A stretch of 33,402 nt of DNA from an uncultured Eggerthellaceae bacterium (GTDB taxonomy: Bacteria; Actinomycetota; Coriobacteriia; Coriobacteriales; Eggerthellaceae). The notes below the pieces were generated by a model. The model searched no databases, was not told the origin of the DNA, and saw nothing but the letters and a program-made list of their open reading frames with translations. Positions 22,590 to 30,873 of this stretch are shown in pieces (position 1 is the first letter of the stretch; every line of letters starts with the position of its first letter). Both the position numbers and the translations under genes were made by a program. The stretch lies in NCBI GenBank assembly GCA_934631995.1, contig CAKTYF010000009.1:1-33402 (forward strand), read 5' to 3'.

Positions 22590-23783
22590 TTATTCGGATG
22601 ACGCGATTGCAAACGATGTTCCTGGCGAAGTCGTGCGCGCCAACGTTTCAAGCGCCGGCGTCTCTTCTGCCGCTTCAGGTGTTTCTATCTTGGTCTCCAT
22701 GCCTTCGAAACGCACCCCTTCAGGCATGGCTACTGGCCAAATCATCTGGGAATCAAGCGTGAATCGTAAGAACTCCCCTGCTTGGGCGACATCGGTTGAT
22801 CGCACTGAAAGCTCCAAATCAACGCCGCAAACACGCACGCTCACGCTACTCAAGGGTCCCAACGGAACAACATCATGCACCGCGCCCTCCAAAACGGGGG
22901 CTGCATTACAACCGGAGTCGGCACCTTCTCCTTCGCGTACAATACGCGCTGCCTCGGGGCGAACGCAGAGCACACACGGCCCATCAGGCAGCGCAGATGC
23001 AGGAAAAGAAAACTCCCCCAAAGCGCACCGCACGCGCGAGCCAACTTTCGTGGCAGGCACGTAGTTTTTCCAGTTGAAGAACTCGGCCACTTCGTAACTC
23101 GCCGGATGCGTGTAGAACTCTTGGGGCGGCGCATATTGAAGAATACGACCGTTATGCATGAGCGCAATGCGGCTGGCCATTTCCACCGCCTCTTGCTGGT
23201 CGTGCGTAACAAACACCATGGTCGTGCCCGTCTCGCGATTCAAACGGCGGATGTGCTGTCGCATGGAAACGCGAAGCTTCGCATCAAGCGCGCTGAGCGG
23301 CTCATCTAAAAGCAGCACCTTCGGCTGCGTCATAAGGGCGCGCGCCAAACTCACCCGCTGCTCTTGACCGCCCGAAAGCTCGGTTGCACGTTTCTTTCCC
23401 ATGCCGGGCATATCAATAAGTTCAAGCAATTCGTTGGTGCGCTTTTGATATTCAGCCTTTGACATGGTGCGATTCACGCGCGGAGCAAAATTGATGTTCT
23501 GCTCCACCGTCATATTGCGAAACAGAAGCGACTTTTGGAATACCATGGCAATGGGACGCTTTTCCGTGCGCACGCCCGCCATATCAGCGCCGTCGATAAC
23601 AATGGTGCCGGCATCTTGCTCTTCCAGACCCGCGATTGTTTTCAACAGCGTTGTTTTTCCGCAGCCGCTCGATCCCAACAGCACAATTATTTCGCCCTGG
23701 TTTACCTCCAGGTCAACGCCGCGAATAACAGGCTCGCCTGGAACGTAGCTTTTTTGGATATTTCGTATCTCAAGAAGACTCAT
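22590..23783 (-). CDS. ABC transporter ATP-binding protein (YnjD/PotA-like)
   Basis: A 397-residue ABC ATPase. Walker A is LLGSSGCGKTTLLK, the signature is LSGGQEQRVSLARAL, Walker B is VLLLDEPLSALDAK and the switch histidine is in VFVTHDQQEAVEMA. Residues beyond 240 form an OB/TOBE-type regulatory domain (FFNWKNYVPATKVGSRVRCA, LCVRPEAARIV), as in the iron, thiamine and polyamine importer class. A Glu/Thr/Ala-rich tail of about 35 residues is unusual. The ATG at 23783 overlaps the permease stop (ATGA), showing tight coupling. It powers the importer made with the two permeases and the lipoprotein. Confidence 0.93.
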   Translation of the reverse strand: MSLLEIRNIQKSYVPGEPVIRGVDLEVNQGEIIVLLGSSGCGKTTLLKTIAGLEEQDAGTIVIDGADMAGVRTEKRPIAMVFQKSLLFRNMTVEQNINFAPRVNRTMSKAEYQKRTNELLELIDMPGMGKKRATELSGGQEQRVSLARALMTQPKVLLLDEPLSALDAKLRVSMRQHIRRLNRETGTTMVFVTHDQQEAVEMASRIALMHNGRILQYAPPQEFYTHPASYEVAEFFNWKNYVPATKVGSRVRCALGEFSFPASALPDGPCVLCVRPEAARIVREGEGADSGCNAAPVLEGAVHDVVPLGPLSSVSVRVCGVDLELSVRSTDVAQAGEFLRFTLDSQMIWPVAMPEGVRFEGMETKIETPEAAEETPALETLARTTSPGTSFAIASSE

Positions 23784-24640
23784 ACAATGCCCCCTGTGTT
23801 AGAGATGCGCGCTTCTTCTGTAGCTTGGTCTGCCAAGCCCACCTGGCCCGTTGCCGCCTTCTTGACCTTGTCATTCGCCAAAAGACCACTGAATACCACC
23901 AGTATAGCCACAATCGGCGCAATGTAGAGTAACGTTACGCATGCGGTAAGCGCATAGCCGTTCGAGGCCGACGAAATCATGGGGAACGCCAGAAGCGACA
24001 TGGTTTGGAAGCCCGGGGGTGCCACAACGCTTACCACCAAGTATGCCGCCCAAACGCCAATGAAGCAAAAGATCGAGGTCACAATGATCCCGCTGCGAAC
24101 GGCGGGAAGCGTCACGCGGAAAAGCACCGTCAAAGGGCGGGCACCCAACGTGCGCGCCTGATCTTCGTAGGCGGTGTCGTAGCCTTCGAACACGGCGGAA
24201 AGTAAAAGCGTGCAGTACGGCACATAGAAAACAAGAAGCGCCACCACAACTCCTGCTACATTGTTGTAGAGCCCTATCTGGGAAAACACACGCTGCATAC
24301 CGAAAACAATAGCGATTTGCGGCATGAACGATGGCACAAGCAGCAAAAACTGAATGAGCTTGCGTCCTTTGAAGCGCTTTGTTCCCAGGTTCTTCGCCGC
24401 GAAAAAGCTCATAGCAAGCGACAAAAACGTAACGCCGGCGCACAGGCACAGCGAATTGCGCAGCGCAACAAGAACCCGTGCGTTGCTGAACGTGCGCAAC
24501 CAAGAACGCAGCGAAAAATCGGGAATCACCAGCTCAAACGGCCAAACATCGGCAAAACTCCACAGCACCACGGGAATAAGCGGCACCACAACCACTGCAA
24601 TCATAAGGGCGATAATGACGTTACGCATGCGGCGGCTCAT
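23780..24640 (-). CDS. ABC transporter permease 2 (YnjC C-terminal half-like)
   Basis: A 286-residue permease with six predicted membrane helices of the binding-protein-dependent type. The EAA loop that docks on the ATPase is YEDQARTLGARPLTVLFRVT followed by LPAVRSGI. The first helix is MRNVIIALMIAVVVVPLIPV. The C-terminal 25 residues are a soluble tail. It overlaps the upstream permease and the downstream ATPase by four bases each, so the three are translated as a unit. Confidence 0.92.
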   Translation of the reverse strand: MSRRMRNVIIALMIAVVVVPLIPVVLWSFADVWPFELVIPDFSLRSWLRTFSNARVLVALRNSLCLCAGVTFLSLAMSFFAAKNLGTKRFKGRKLIQFLLLVPSFMPQIAIVFGMQRVFSQIGLYNNVAGVVVALLVFYVPYCTLLLSAVFEGYDTAYEDQARTLGARPLTVLFRVTLPAVRSGIIVTSIFCFIGVWAAYLVVSVVAPPGFQTMSLLAFPMISSASNGYALTACVTLLYIAPIVAILVVFSGLLANDKVKKAATGQVGLADQATEEARISNTGGIV

Positions 24641-25503
24641 TTCGCATCACCATTGTTTCCCAAGGTCAAACGCCTATATGTCAGAATGACCACCATAAGC
24701 ACCACGGCCATGACAATCATAAGCACGTAGCTTTCGGGCCTGTTCATAAGCGCAGGGTCGGTGTACTTGAGATACGTGAAAACAGAGAGCGCGCGATGTG
24801 TGGTTCCGCCCAAGATGGTAGGCATCTCAAAATCACCGAACGCAGCAGCGAACACAATGATACTCGCAACCGATGTTGCAGGAATAATGAGCGGAAGCGT
24901 CACGTGCCAAAAACGACGCAATGGCCCCACACCCAGCACAGCCGCTTGTTGTTCGTATTCGCGACTTGCTCCCTGAAGGATGCCAAGCACGCTCATGCCA
25001 ATATAGGGAAAGAATTTCCAGACGAAAGCCGCAACAAGACCAACGCCCTCTGAATCGCGCACCAGCCAGGGAAATTGCGATGCCTTCTCGATAATTCCCA
25101 GTTCATGAGCGATTTGCGCTAAAAACCCCGTTTGAGAAAGCAGCAACATGAACATCATGGCAGCAGCCATGCGCGGGATGGTCATGTTGAATTGAAACAT
25201 GAGCACTACCAGCTTTTTCCCCACGAACGTCTCGCGCAGCGCAAGCGCCATGACCACAGCAATGATCATTGCAAGTGCCGTGGAAAGAAGAGCGGTCCTG
25301 AGCGTGAACAGAAGCGAATCGATAAAGTAATACGAGGTAAGCACCGACACGTAATTGTCTATGCCGATAAAAGCACCAGAATCATCGCAGAAAGAAAGCG
25401 CCACATTTGTGGTAATGGGCACAACATATCCCACCGCCATCAGCAAAATGGTCGGCAAAAACGAAGCAGCTAGGCTCAGCTTTCGCTTCTGCTTTGAGTT
25501 CAC
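24637..25503 (-). CDS. ABC transporter permease 1 (YnjC N-terminal half-like)
   Basis: A 288-residue membrane protein with six predicted helices. The EAA-type loop is REYEQQAAVLGVGPLRRFWH followed by VTLPLIIPA. The N-terminus is KQKRKLSLAASFLPTILLMA. It starts with GTG at 25503, five bases after a perfect AGGAGG; the surrounding TATAGGAGGAAAA matches the arm sequence of the inverted repeats upstream of the operon. In E. coli the YnjC permease is one double-length chain; here the two halves are separate genes. It partners with permease 2. Confidence 0.92.
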   Translation of the reverse strand: MNSKQKRKLSLAASFLPTILLMAVGYVVPITTNVALSFCDDSGAFIGIDNYVSVLTSYYFIDSLLFTLRTALLSTALAMIIAVVMALALRETFVGKKLVVLMFQFNMTIPRMAAAMMFMLLLSQTGFLAQIAHELGIIEKASQFPWLVRDSEGVGLVAAFVWKFFPYIGMSVLGILQGASREYEQQAAVLGVGPLRRFWHVTLPLIIPATSVASIIVFAAAFGDFEMPTILGGTTHRALSVFTYLKYTDPALMNRPESYVLMIVMAVVLMVVILTYRRLTLGNNGDAK

Positions 25504-25594
25504 GTTTTCCTCCTATAATCCCGCAAGAGCGAAGGTGCCAAGGCGATGGCGTCATGCGCGAGTGGGCCGCCCGCAAGGCCGGCGCATCAACCAC

Positions 25595-25630
25595 GCATGC
25601 GGACCCCGCTTTTTAGCAGAGCCCGCATGC
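25595..25630 (-). terminator. Intercistronic hairpin between the lipoprotein and permease genes
   Basis: Within the 241-bp gap after the binding-protein gene, GCATGCGG (25595-25602) pairs perfectly with 25623-25630, and an inner GCT/AGC adds to the stem. The spacer carries a run of Ts/As. Hairpins here often protect the binding-protein mRNA or partly stop transcription so that the binding protein is made in excess. Confidence 0.4.
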
Positions 25631-25744
25631 TTTTCAGGTGCGGTTGGTTGCGTTTGCGCTACCTACGCGATTGTCCTTGCGCTGCCACACGGCAGCATCT
25701 TGTGGAGTATCCCGTGCAGCAAGTCTTCGCACAGCTCGCGCGGT

Positions 25745-27160
25745 TTACGCCTTATTGACGTTCACATCCCAGCCGGACGTAATCCAAGCGGTCAGCTTTC
25801 CGTACTTGTCGGCGTAGCTCTTCTTCTCAATCTCTTCGGCCGAAGGAGACAGAGCGCCCATTTTCTCGATGGTTTCTTCGAGCTTCTTTTTCTTGTCGTC
25901 GGGCAATTTATCAGCAGAAATGTTGTAACCGTTGCCGGTGATATCGAAGGCAGCGCACTGATAATCGGGGCTGATCATATGGTTGCAAACAACCATTGCC
26001 GCTGCCTTTGCCGGAGAGTTCTTCATAATAATGCTGTAATTCCAATAGCCAACAGAGGTATCCAGCATGTAAATGGCCGGATTTGCCATGTAGGCATCGG
26101 GTGTTGCAGCCACGCGCGATGCAACCGAGGTGCAGGTAGTGAACGTGCATGCCAGATCGCCCGCCTTCACATACTGCATCATTTCGGGTGCGGTTGCCAC
26201 GTAAAGCGCGCCGTTGTCGCCCTGCAGCAAATTCGGAGCAAGCTCCTTCAGGTAAGCCCAAGCGTACGCGGCTTTCTTGTTGAACGATTCCTCACTTGCC
26301 TCGGAAGAAGTTGACCACTTGTACCACTCTTCAATGTGGGCAAGAATTTTCTTACGACGCGTTGCGGCGTCATCGGCTTCGTCGTAGATAGTCTTCCAGC
26401 CGCCGTTGCCATCGTCGGTGAGCTCGGAGAGAATGGCCTTCACGAACAGCTGACCATGGAAACCGCCGTTGCCGGTCAAATCCATATAGGAAAACTTGCC
26501 GGGATTTTCCTTTACCCACGATGCAAGCTCAGTGAAGTTATGAGGCAAGCCTTTCACACCGCCCTCCGTTGCGTTCCAAGCAATCTTTGAGCTCCATGCA
26601 TCTTGCGAGTAAACAAGCGAAGGGCTGCAGCCCTGGAACGGAGCCTCCATATTGTCGGTTGTGGCGGCACCGTCGAACGTAACATAAGGGTTGTCGTAAT
26701 CAAGGTATTGGCTGTTCGGCAGGGATTTCACCCAGTTTTCGCCGAAAACGCCATCGGCTGCGCGAGCGCTGGCAAACATAGCGCCGGTAAACCAGAACAT
26801 ATCGTACGTAGGATCGCCACCGTTTTTGATATCGGTATCGATCTTTTGGTACTCGGCAGCACTGTATTCAACGCACTCAAGCTCAATGTCGTACTTTTCC
26901 TTGACTTCTTGGGTCAGCTGCTCCCAGTTCGCCTGAACGTAAGCATCGGCGCCGCCAGCGCCCCACGCAAGAAAGACGACCCTTTGACCTTTGGCCTCTT
27001 CAAGAATTTCCTCCCATTTCATCTGGGCAAGATCGGTGTCAACTTTTTTATCCGCCGAAGCAGATGCGCTGCCCGATCCAGAAGATGAGCAGCCAGCAAG
27101 AGCAGCCGCCACCGCAGCAGAGGCTACAACAACAAACGAACGACGAGTAATGTTTTCCAT
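25745..27160 (-). CDS. ABC transporter substrate-binding lipoprotein (YnjB-like)
   Basis: A 471-residue exported binding protein, first gene of the operon. It starts at ATG 27160 (MENITRRSF) with GGAGG four bases upstream. The leader has a twin-arginine motif (TRRSF) and a lipobox (ALAGC, Cys at about 24), so it should be a Tat-exported lipoprotein. A Ser/Gly/Ala linker follows. The mature part begins MKWEEILEEAKGQRVVFLAW and has DPTYDMFWFTGAMFASARAA, matching E. coli YnjB-type proteins, whose ligand is not established; the class is related to iron, thiamine and polyamine binders. Many Trp, Tyr and Asn residues suggest a polar aromatic-lined pocket. It delivers substrate to the two permeases. 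Confidence 0.88.
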   Translation of the reverse strand: MENITRRSFVVVASAAVAAALAGCSSSGSGSASASADKKVDTDLAQMKWEEILEEAKGQRVVFLAWGAGGADAYVQANWEQLTQEVKEKYDIELECVEYSAAEYQKIDTDIKNGGDPTYDMFWFTGAMFASARAADGVFGENWVKSLPNSQYLDYDNPYVTFDGAATTDNMEAPFQGCSPSLVYSQDAWSSKIAWNATEGGVKGLPHNFTELASWVKENPGKFSYMDLTGNGGFHGQLFVKAILSELTDDGNGGWKTIYDEADDAATRRKKILAHIEEWYKWSTSSEASEESFNKKAAYAWAYLKELAPNLLQGDNGALYVATAPEMMQYVKAGDLACTFTTCTSVASRVAATPDAYMANPAIYMLDTSVGYWNYSIIMKNSPAKAAAMVVCNHMISPDYQCAAFDITGNGYNISADKLPDDKKKKLEETIEKMGALSPSAEEIEKKSYADKYGKLTAWITSGWDVNVNKA

Positions 27161-27258
27161 AGTTCCTCCAAGCGATTTTTCGCGTTGCAGCATCTTTAGC
27201 TCGATTGCACCAGTTCAGAAGCCGCACGCTTAACGTATACCTATAACTGCATGAATCA

Positions 27259-27291
27259 ATTATACGATATAGTCTACTATTTGGAATGTTC
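27259..27291 (-). promoter_or_regulatory. Candidate promoter and operator of the eight-gene operon
   Basis: On the minus strand a perfect TATAAT (27264-27259) lies 93 bases before the lipoprotein ATG; a weak -35 (TTCCAA) is 16 bases upstream. The spacer holds the inverted repeat ATAGT-AG-ACTAT (27269-27280), a good position for a repressor. Confidence 0.45.
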
Positions 27292-27371
27292 TTTTATTGG
27301 CAATTAATACGAACGGTTTGAATGAGAATTTAAAATTGCTTGGCGAAGAGTCAGATTCCTCTTCTCTAAAT

Positions 27372-27420
27372 ACAAAATAGGAGAAAACCGATAATTTTTT
27401 AGTATTCTCCTATCTTTTGT
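27372..27420. repeat. Inverted repeat 1 of 4 (TAGGAGA variant)
   Basis: TAGGAGAA and TTCTCCTA arms span 27378-27412 (35 bases end to end); flanking ACAAAA and TTTTGT extend the dyad with a two-base bulge. The loop is T-rich. Confidence 0.75.
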
Positions 27421-27438
27421 GCTGTCAGAATAAGCAAT

Positions 27439-27476
27439 ATAGGAGGAATTTTTATTTTTCTATCATTTCCTCCTAT
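27439..27476. repeat. Inverted repeat 2 of 4
   Basis: Perfect 10-bp arms ATAGGAGGAA (27439-27448) and TTCCTCCTAT (27467-27476) with an 18-base T-rich loop. Core 27440-27475 (36 bases), 62 bp from repeat 1. Confidence 0.85.
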
Positions 27477-27552
27477 GAATGGGATCAGTTTTGAAGAAAT
27501 AGAACCCCCTCAAGAGGGTTCGTCGGGCCAAATAAAAGAATTTCAGCCGTTG

Positions 27553-27595
27553 AAAATAGGAGGGATTATATTTTTTCCTGATTTCCTCCTACTTT
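27553..27595. repeat. Inverted repeat 3 of 4
   Basis: Arms TAGGAGG (27557-27563) and CCTCCTA (27585-27591), core 35 bases, with A- and T-rich flanks extending the dyad imperfectly and a T-rich loop. Confidence 0.8.
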
Positions 27596-27613
27596 TGCCA
27601 ACATACACTTCAA

Positions 27614-27658
27614 GAAAATAGGAGGAAATACAACTTCCTCCTATTTCCTCCTATTTTC
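27614..27658. repeat. Inverted repeat 4 of 4, perfect 16-bp arms
   Basis: GAAAATAGGAGGAAAT (27614-27629) and its exact complement (27643-27658); core 27619-27653 (35 bases), 62 bp from repeat 3. The right side also carries a tandem duplication of TTCCTCCTAT (27635-27644 and 27645-27654), giving a third half-site. Confidence 0.9.
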
Positions 27659-27824
27659 GGATTCAAAGGGTGCACGAAAGAAGCAAAGAGCGTTACTCAG
27701 CGTGAGACAGCAGTGCAGCAGAAAGGTCGAATTGCGGCAGAAGAGCGTCAAGGGCAGTGAAGAACACTCTTCTGGCGCTCCGACTCGCCCTCACGCGCGC
27801 CGACCAGGCTACAATCGGCTCAAA

Positions 27825-28760
27825 CTACGCCAAAAGCGCATCAAGGGCGGCAAGATCGCTGGGAAGAGGAGCCTCAAACTTCATGAGCCTTCCCGTAACA
27901 GGGTGTTCTACCTGCAGAAACGCCGAATGAAGCGCCGGACGCACAATCAGCTCCGCGCTGCCGCCGTGGTCAACATCGCCTAAAAGTGGGTGCCCAATAT
28001 GGCTCATGTGAATGCGAATCTGATGCGTGCGACCTGTTTCCAACTGCAAACGGACGCGCGCGACTGAATTTGTTGACAAAAGGTGGGGTAATTTGTCAAC
28101 AATCGACTGGGACTCTACCCAATAATGAGTGCGTGCCGACTTTCCACCTTCGCGCACAGCTGCCGTTTGCCACGTGTGGCCAATGCAGCCGATAGGCGCA
28201 TCCACCGTACCCGAATCTTCCGAAAACTCACCTTGACAAAACGCAAGGTACTGACGACAAAAATCGCCCGTATGCAGGCGCTTTTGCAAAAAATCCTGCG
28301 CATGGGCATTTTTCGCGAACACGATAAGCCCGCTTGTCCCCCAATCCAGGCGCTGCACGGGATGCAGCAAGCATCGTTGGTTCGTGCTCTGAAAATAATG
28401 CATGAGGAAGTTGCCCAACGTGTCATCAACGTGTTTGGGGCCAGGGTGGGTTGACACGCCTGCGGGTTTGTTGAGCACAATCAGATCATCGTCTTCGAAA
28501 ACGATATCAAGCGGACCAGGCGTGGCAACAACCGACGACCCCGCCAGCGCGTCGTCGGTATCCCCCACCGCAATGCTCAGCACCTGACCTGCACGAACGC
28601 GATCAATCGTAAAAACGCGCTTGTCATCAAGCATAATGCCGTTTTCCCGAAACTTTGCCGCACGAATGCCCTGCCTGCCCATATGCAGACGTTCGCGCAG
28701 AATCGCCTGAACCTGACGACCATCATCGGCAGGCTCAATCGTATAAGCCAAACGCCTCAT
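27825..28760 (-). CDS. RluD/RluA-family RNA pseudouridine synthase
   Basis: A 311-residue enzyme that converts uridine to pseudouridine in rRNA or tRNA. The catalytic motif is HPVQRLDWGTSGLIVFAKN with the active-site Asp in RLD; IVLNKPAGVSTHPGP and LETGRTHQIRIHMSHIGHPL are the other family blocks. The N-terminal 60 residues (RRLAYTIEP, IRAAKFRENGIML) may be an S4-like domain. I start at ATG 28760, seven bases after AGAAGG; the frame extends 18 codons further. The exact RNA target cannot be told. It ends 665 bases before the lipoprotein start and is probably a separate transcription unit. Confidence 0.9.
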   Translation of the reverse strand: MRRLAYTIEPADDGRQVQAILRERLHMGRQGIRAAKFRENGIMLDDKRVFTIDRVRAGQVLSIAVGDTDDALAGSSVVATPGPLDIVFEDDDLIVLNKPAGVSTHPGPKHVDDTLGNFLMHYFQSTNQRCLLHPVQRLDWGTSGLIVFAKNAHAQDFLQKRLHTGDFCRQYLAFCQGEFSEDSGTVDAPIGCIGHTWQTAAVREGGKSARTHYWVESQSIVDKLPHLLSTNSVARVRLQLETGRTHQIRIHMSHIGHPLLGDVDHGGSAELIVRPALHSAFLQVEHPVTGRLMKFEAPLPSDLAALDALLA

Positions 28761-28826
28761 TAGTGCGCCTTCTGCAAGCATATGCTGTTTACCAGGGAAA
28801 ACACCAAGGAGCAAGCAGCACGCACG

Positions 28827-29210
28827 CTATTTGCCCGTCACTTTTTTGATGTAGGTTTTCCAATTCTCGAACGACTCGTCACTAATAGCATGTTCCATCT
28901 TGCACGCCTCGTCCTCGGCGCGCTCAGCTGGAATCCCTAAGACTTCCGTCAAGAAAACCGTAAGCAGATGATGGCGCTCGAGCACTGCCTGCCCGTACTC
29001 GTAGCCTTCTTCGGTAAGCGTGATATCGCCGTAAAACGGCTGGTCAAGCATGCCGCGCGTCTTAAGCGTAGCAACCGCCTTATTCACCGATGCCTTAGAA
29101 ACGTCCAACTCGCGCGCTACGTCAACCGACCGCACCGCCTGTTCCGTGGTGCCGCCCAGCATAACAATAGCCTCAAGGTAATCCTCGATTGACATGGACA
29201 TCTTTTCCAT
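28827..29210 (-). CDS. DtxR/MntR-family metal-dependent regulator
   Basis: A 127-residue transcriptional repressor. The winged helix is residues 5-65 (SIEDYLEAIVML, SVDVARELDVSKASVNKAVA, LTEEGYEYGQAVL) and the metal-binding dimer domain follows (RHHLLTVFLTEVLGIPAERA, CKMEHAISDESF). Ligand positions include the Cys-x-x-Glu-His pattern (CKMEH) used by iron-sensing DtxR rather than the Glu-x-x-Glu-His of manganese-sensing MntR; like MntR it lacks the SH3 domain. I start at ATG 29210 after GGGGGAAG; the longer frame is Gly/Cys-rich and unsupported. No target transporter is adjacent, though it could act on other loci. Confidence 0.88.
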   Translation of the reverse strand: MEKMSMSIEDYLEAIVMLGGTTEQAVRSVDVARELDVSKASVNKAVATLKTRGMLDQPFYGDITLTEEGYEYGQAVLERHHLLTVFLTEVLGIPAERAEDEACKMEHAISDESFENWKTYIKKVTGK

Positions 29211-29363
29211 GAATCTTCCCCCTATTGCAATACAACCGCCCGCGCCTGCAACACATCGTGCGCTACCGGCACAGCCACAAACGCCAAAGCGGCCCAAATG
29301 TTAATCGTTGTGAACATTCTACACTACTTGCAACAAGCGCGCATGGTTTCATTCGGCCTTCCG

Positions 29364-30836
29364 CTAACCCTTTTCCACCAAATCAATCAAATCTTGGTGC
29401 GAATGGATATCCAGCTTCGCATATATATGCTTGACGTGCGCTTTCACCGTGTTGCGCGAAACCACCAGCTGCTCCTGGATATACGTGCGGTCGCGTCCGC
29501 GCGCCAACATCTGGAACACCTCAAGCTCGCGCGGCGTGAGCCCGTACTGGTTGGCAATTGCATGGCAACGTTCGTCGAAGGTGGCTTTCGGCGCGGCGGC
29601 TACCGCCGTTTCCACCGGTGTCACGCCATCAACAACCTGACGGAAGCTGAAATTCTTCAAACCAATGAGCGCATATCCCACGAATAGCAGAATCAACAAC
29701 GCCGTGAACAGGCCAAATAACGGAGTTCCCATGCCTGCCAGCGTGTTCGCGCCCACGCCAATCGTTGCACCCAACGTGCTCCCCAGACTGCAAACACCAC
29801 GACCCCACGCGAAAGCCGCTACCGCGCCGCGGCTGTTGCGCGACGCAACCGCAATAAGCACCAGCCAGCCGACCATGCCAAACAGCGTATTGCTCGCCGA
29901 CAGCAACACCACCGCAGCCGTTTCAGAAGAAGGCAGATCAATGGTCATGGCAAGAAAGCCTGCTACCACAAACAGAACTGAAATCTGCACGACGAAATCC
30001 GTGGGGAAGCGCTTGTCCGACAGCAAAACCCAAACGGCAACTACTGCGGCGGGCAGGATTACCGTAAACGACGACAAAGGCACGCCCCCTACCTCGCCAA
30101 ATCGCAACGAGCAGCCAAACGCCACGCTGAACAGGAACAAGCATGCAAATAACTTGCTATCCAGCGGCAAAAACGACGAAGGCCGCGTAACGGAAAAATC
30201 GTGCGGCGCCTCGCCCTGCTGCGTCTCATGAAGGACCGGCTGCGCTTCTTTCCACGAAAGCGCCCACGAGGCAAATGGCGCCACAAGGAAAAACAGCATG
30301 CCAAACCATACAGGCAGCAGCCACGCGAACGCCGCTGCAACACACTGCACCACAAACGCAAGCGACACCATCACGCCAGCTTGCAGTGGCGATAAGTGCG
30401 ACGCCGCAATGCCCACCGTCAAAGTGACCCACGCGCGCCCAACGGCCGTTGCGCAGGCAGAAAGAACCAAAAGCGGCAAGCTGCCCAACCCCAAAGACAA
30501 CGGCAGCAAGCAACCCAGCAGCAGCATAACAAGTCCGCCGACATTCAACGCATCAACGCGCAAATGTGCAGGTCGAAACGTTGCCACCAGGCCAACGGCA
30601 ATCAAAACCACCGCATTTGCGGTCACCGACAGGTCGCGCGCAGGGGCAAAAATGCCATCGAAATTCGGAAACACCGACACATTCATGAACGACATGGTGG
30701 CAAGAATCAGCGACAACGCAAAAAACGAGCGCCAAAACGCCGGCGTGAACAAGCCAGAAGTCACCGCCGCAGCCGAAGGCGCCTTGCTCAGCGGAATGGC
30801 ATCCTTTTCGGAGTGCTGCTTGTTTTCGCTTTTCAT
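29364..30836 (-). CDS. Membrane-bound LuxR-family regulator (12-TM + HTH)
   Basis: A 490-residue one-component regulator. Residues 30-400 contain about 12 hydrophobic helices in an MFS-like pattern (ALSLILATMSFMNVSVFPNF, LSPLQAGVMVSLAFVVQCVA). The C-terminus is a LuxR DNA-binding domain (YGLTPRELEVFQMLARGRDR, TYIQEQLVVSRNTVKAHVKH, IYAKLDIHSHQDL). Many such genes occur beside flavoprotein reductases in Eggerthellaceae, where they are thought to sense the reductase substrate. I start at ATG 30836 with AGAAGGG five bases upstream. It lies 101 bases downstream of the reductase gene, beyond a strong terminator, so it is either read through or has a promoter inside that short gap. Confidence 0.9.
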   Translation of the reverse strand: MKSENKQHSEKDAIPLSKAPSAAAVTSGLFTPAFWRSFFALSLILATMSFMNVSVFPNFDGIFAPARDLSVTANAVVLIAVGLVATFRPAHLRVDALNVGGLVMLLLGCLLPLSLGLGSLPLLVLSACATAVGRAWVTLTVGIAASHLSPLQAGVMVSLAFVVQCVAAAFAWLLPVWFGMLFFLVAPFASWALSWKEAQPVLHETQQGEAPHDFSVTRPSSFLPLDSKLFACLFLFSVAFGCSLRFGEVGGVPLSSFTVILPAAVVAVWVLLSDKRFPTDFVVQISVLFVVAGFLAMTIDLPSSETAAVVLLSASNTLFGMVGWLVLIAVASRNSRGAVAAFAWGRGVCSLGSTLGATIGVGANTLAGMGTPLFGLFTALLILLFVGYALIGLKNFSFRQVVDGVTPVETAVAAAPKATFDERCHAIANQYGLTPRELEVFQMLARGRDRTYIQEQLVVSRNTVKAHVKHIYAKLDIHSHQDLIDLVEKG

Positions 30837-30873
30837 CGCGTCCCTTCTTCTAGCTGGTATTTCATTATGGCAG

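Larger units (their letters stand above)
27161..27824. other. AT-rich upstream region of the operon with an inverted-repeat array
   Basis: This 664-bp gap separates the pseudouridine synthase gene from the lipoprotein gene. From 27240 to 27660 it is clearly more AT-rich than the rest of the window. It contains a promoter candidate (27259), four inverted repeats (27372-27658) and, between repeats 2 and 3, a C-rich/G-rich stretch (27504-27518) able to form a weak hairpin. Bases 27660-27824 show nothing recognisable. No protein-like frame is present. Confidence 0.7.

Noticed and set aside
27160..27252. TPP or other known riboswitch in the leader of the transporter operon
   Set aside because: The leader lacks the CTGAGA core of TPP riboswitches and I recognise no other conserved riboswitch core.
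27372..27658. CRISPR array
   Set aside because: The repeated units are internally palindromic with T-rich loops, only four in number, irregularly spaced (62, 117, 62) and imperfect; no cas genes are nearby.
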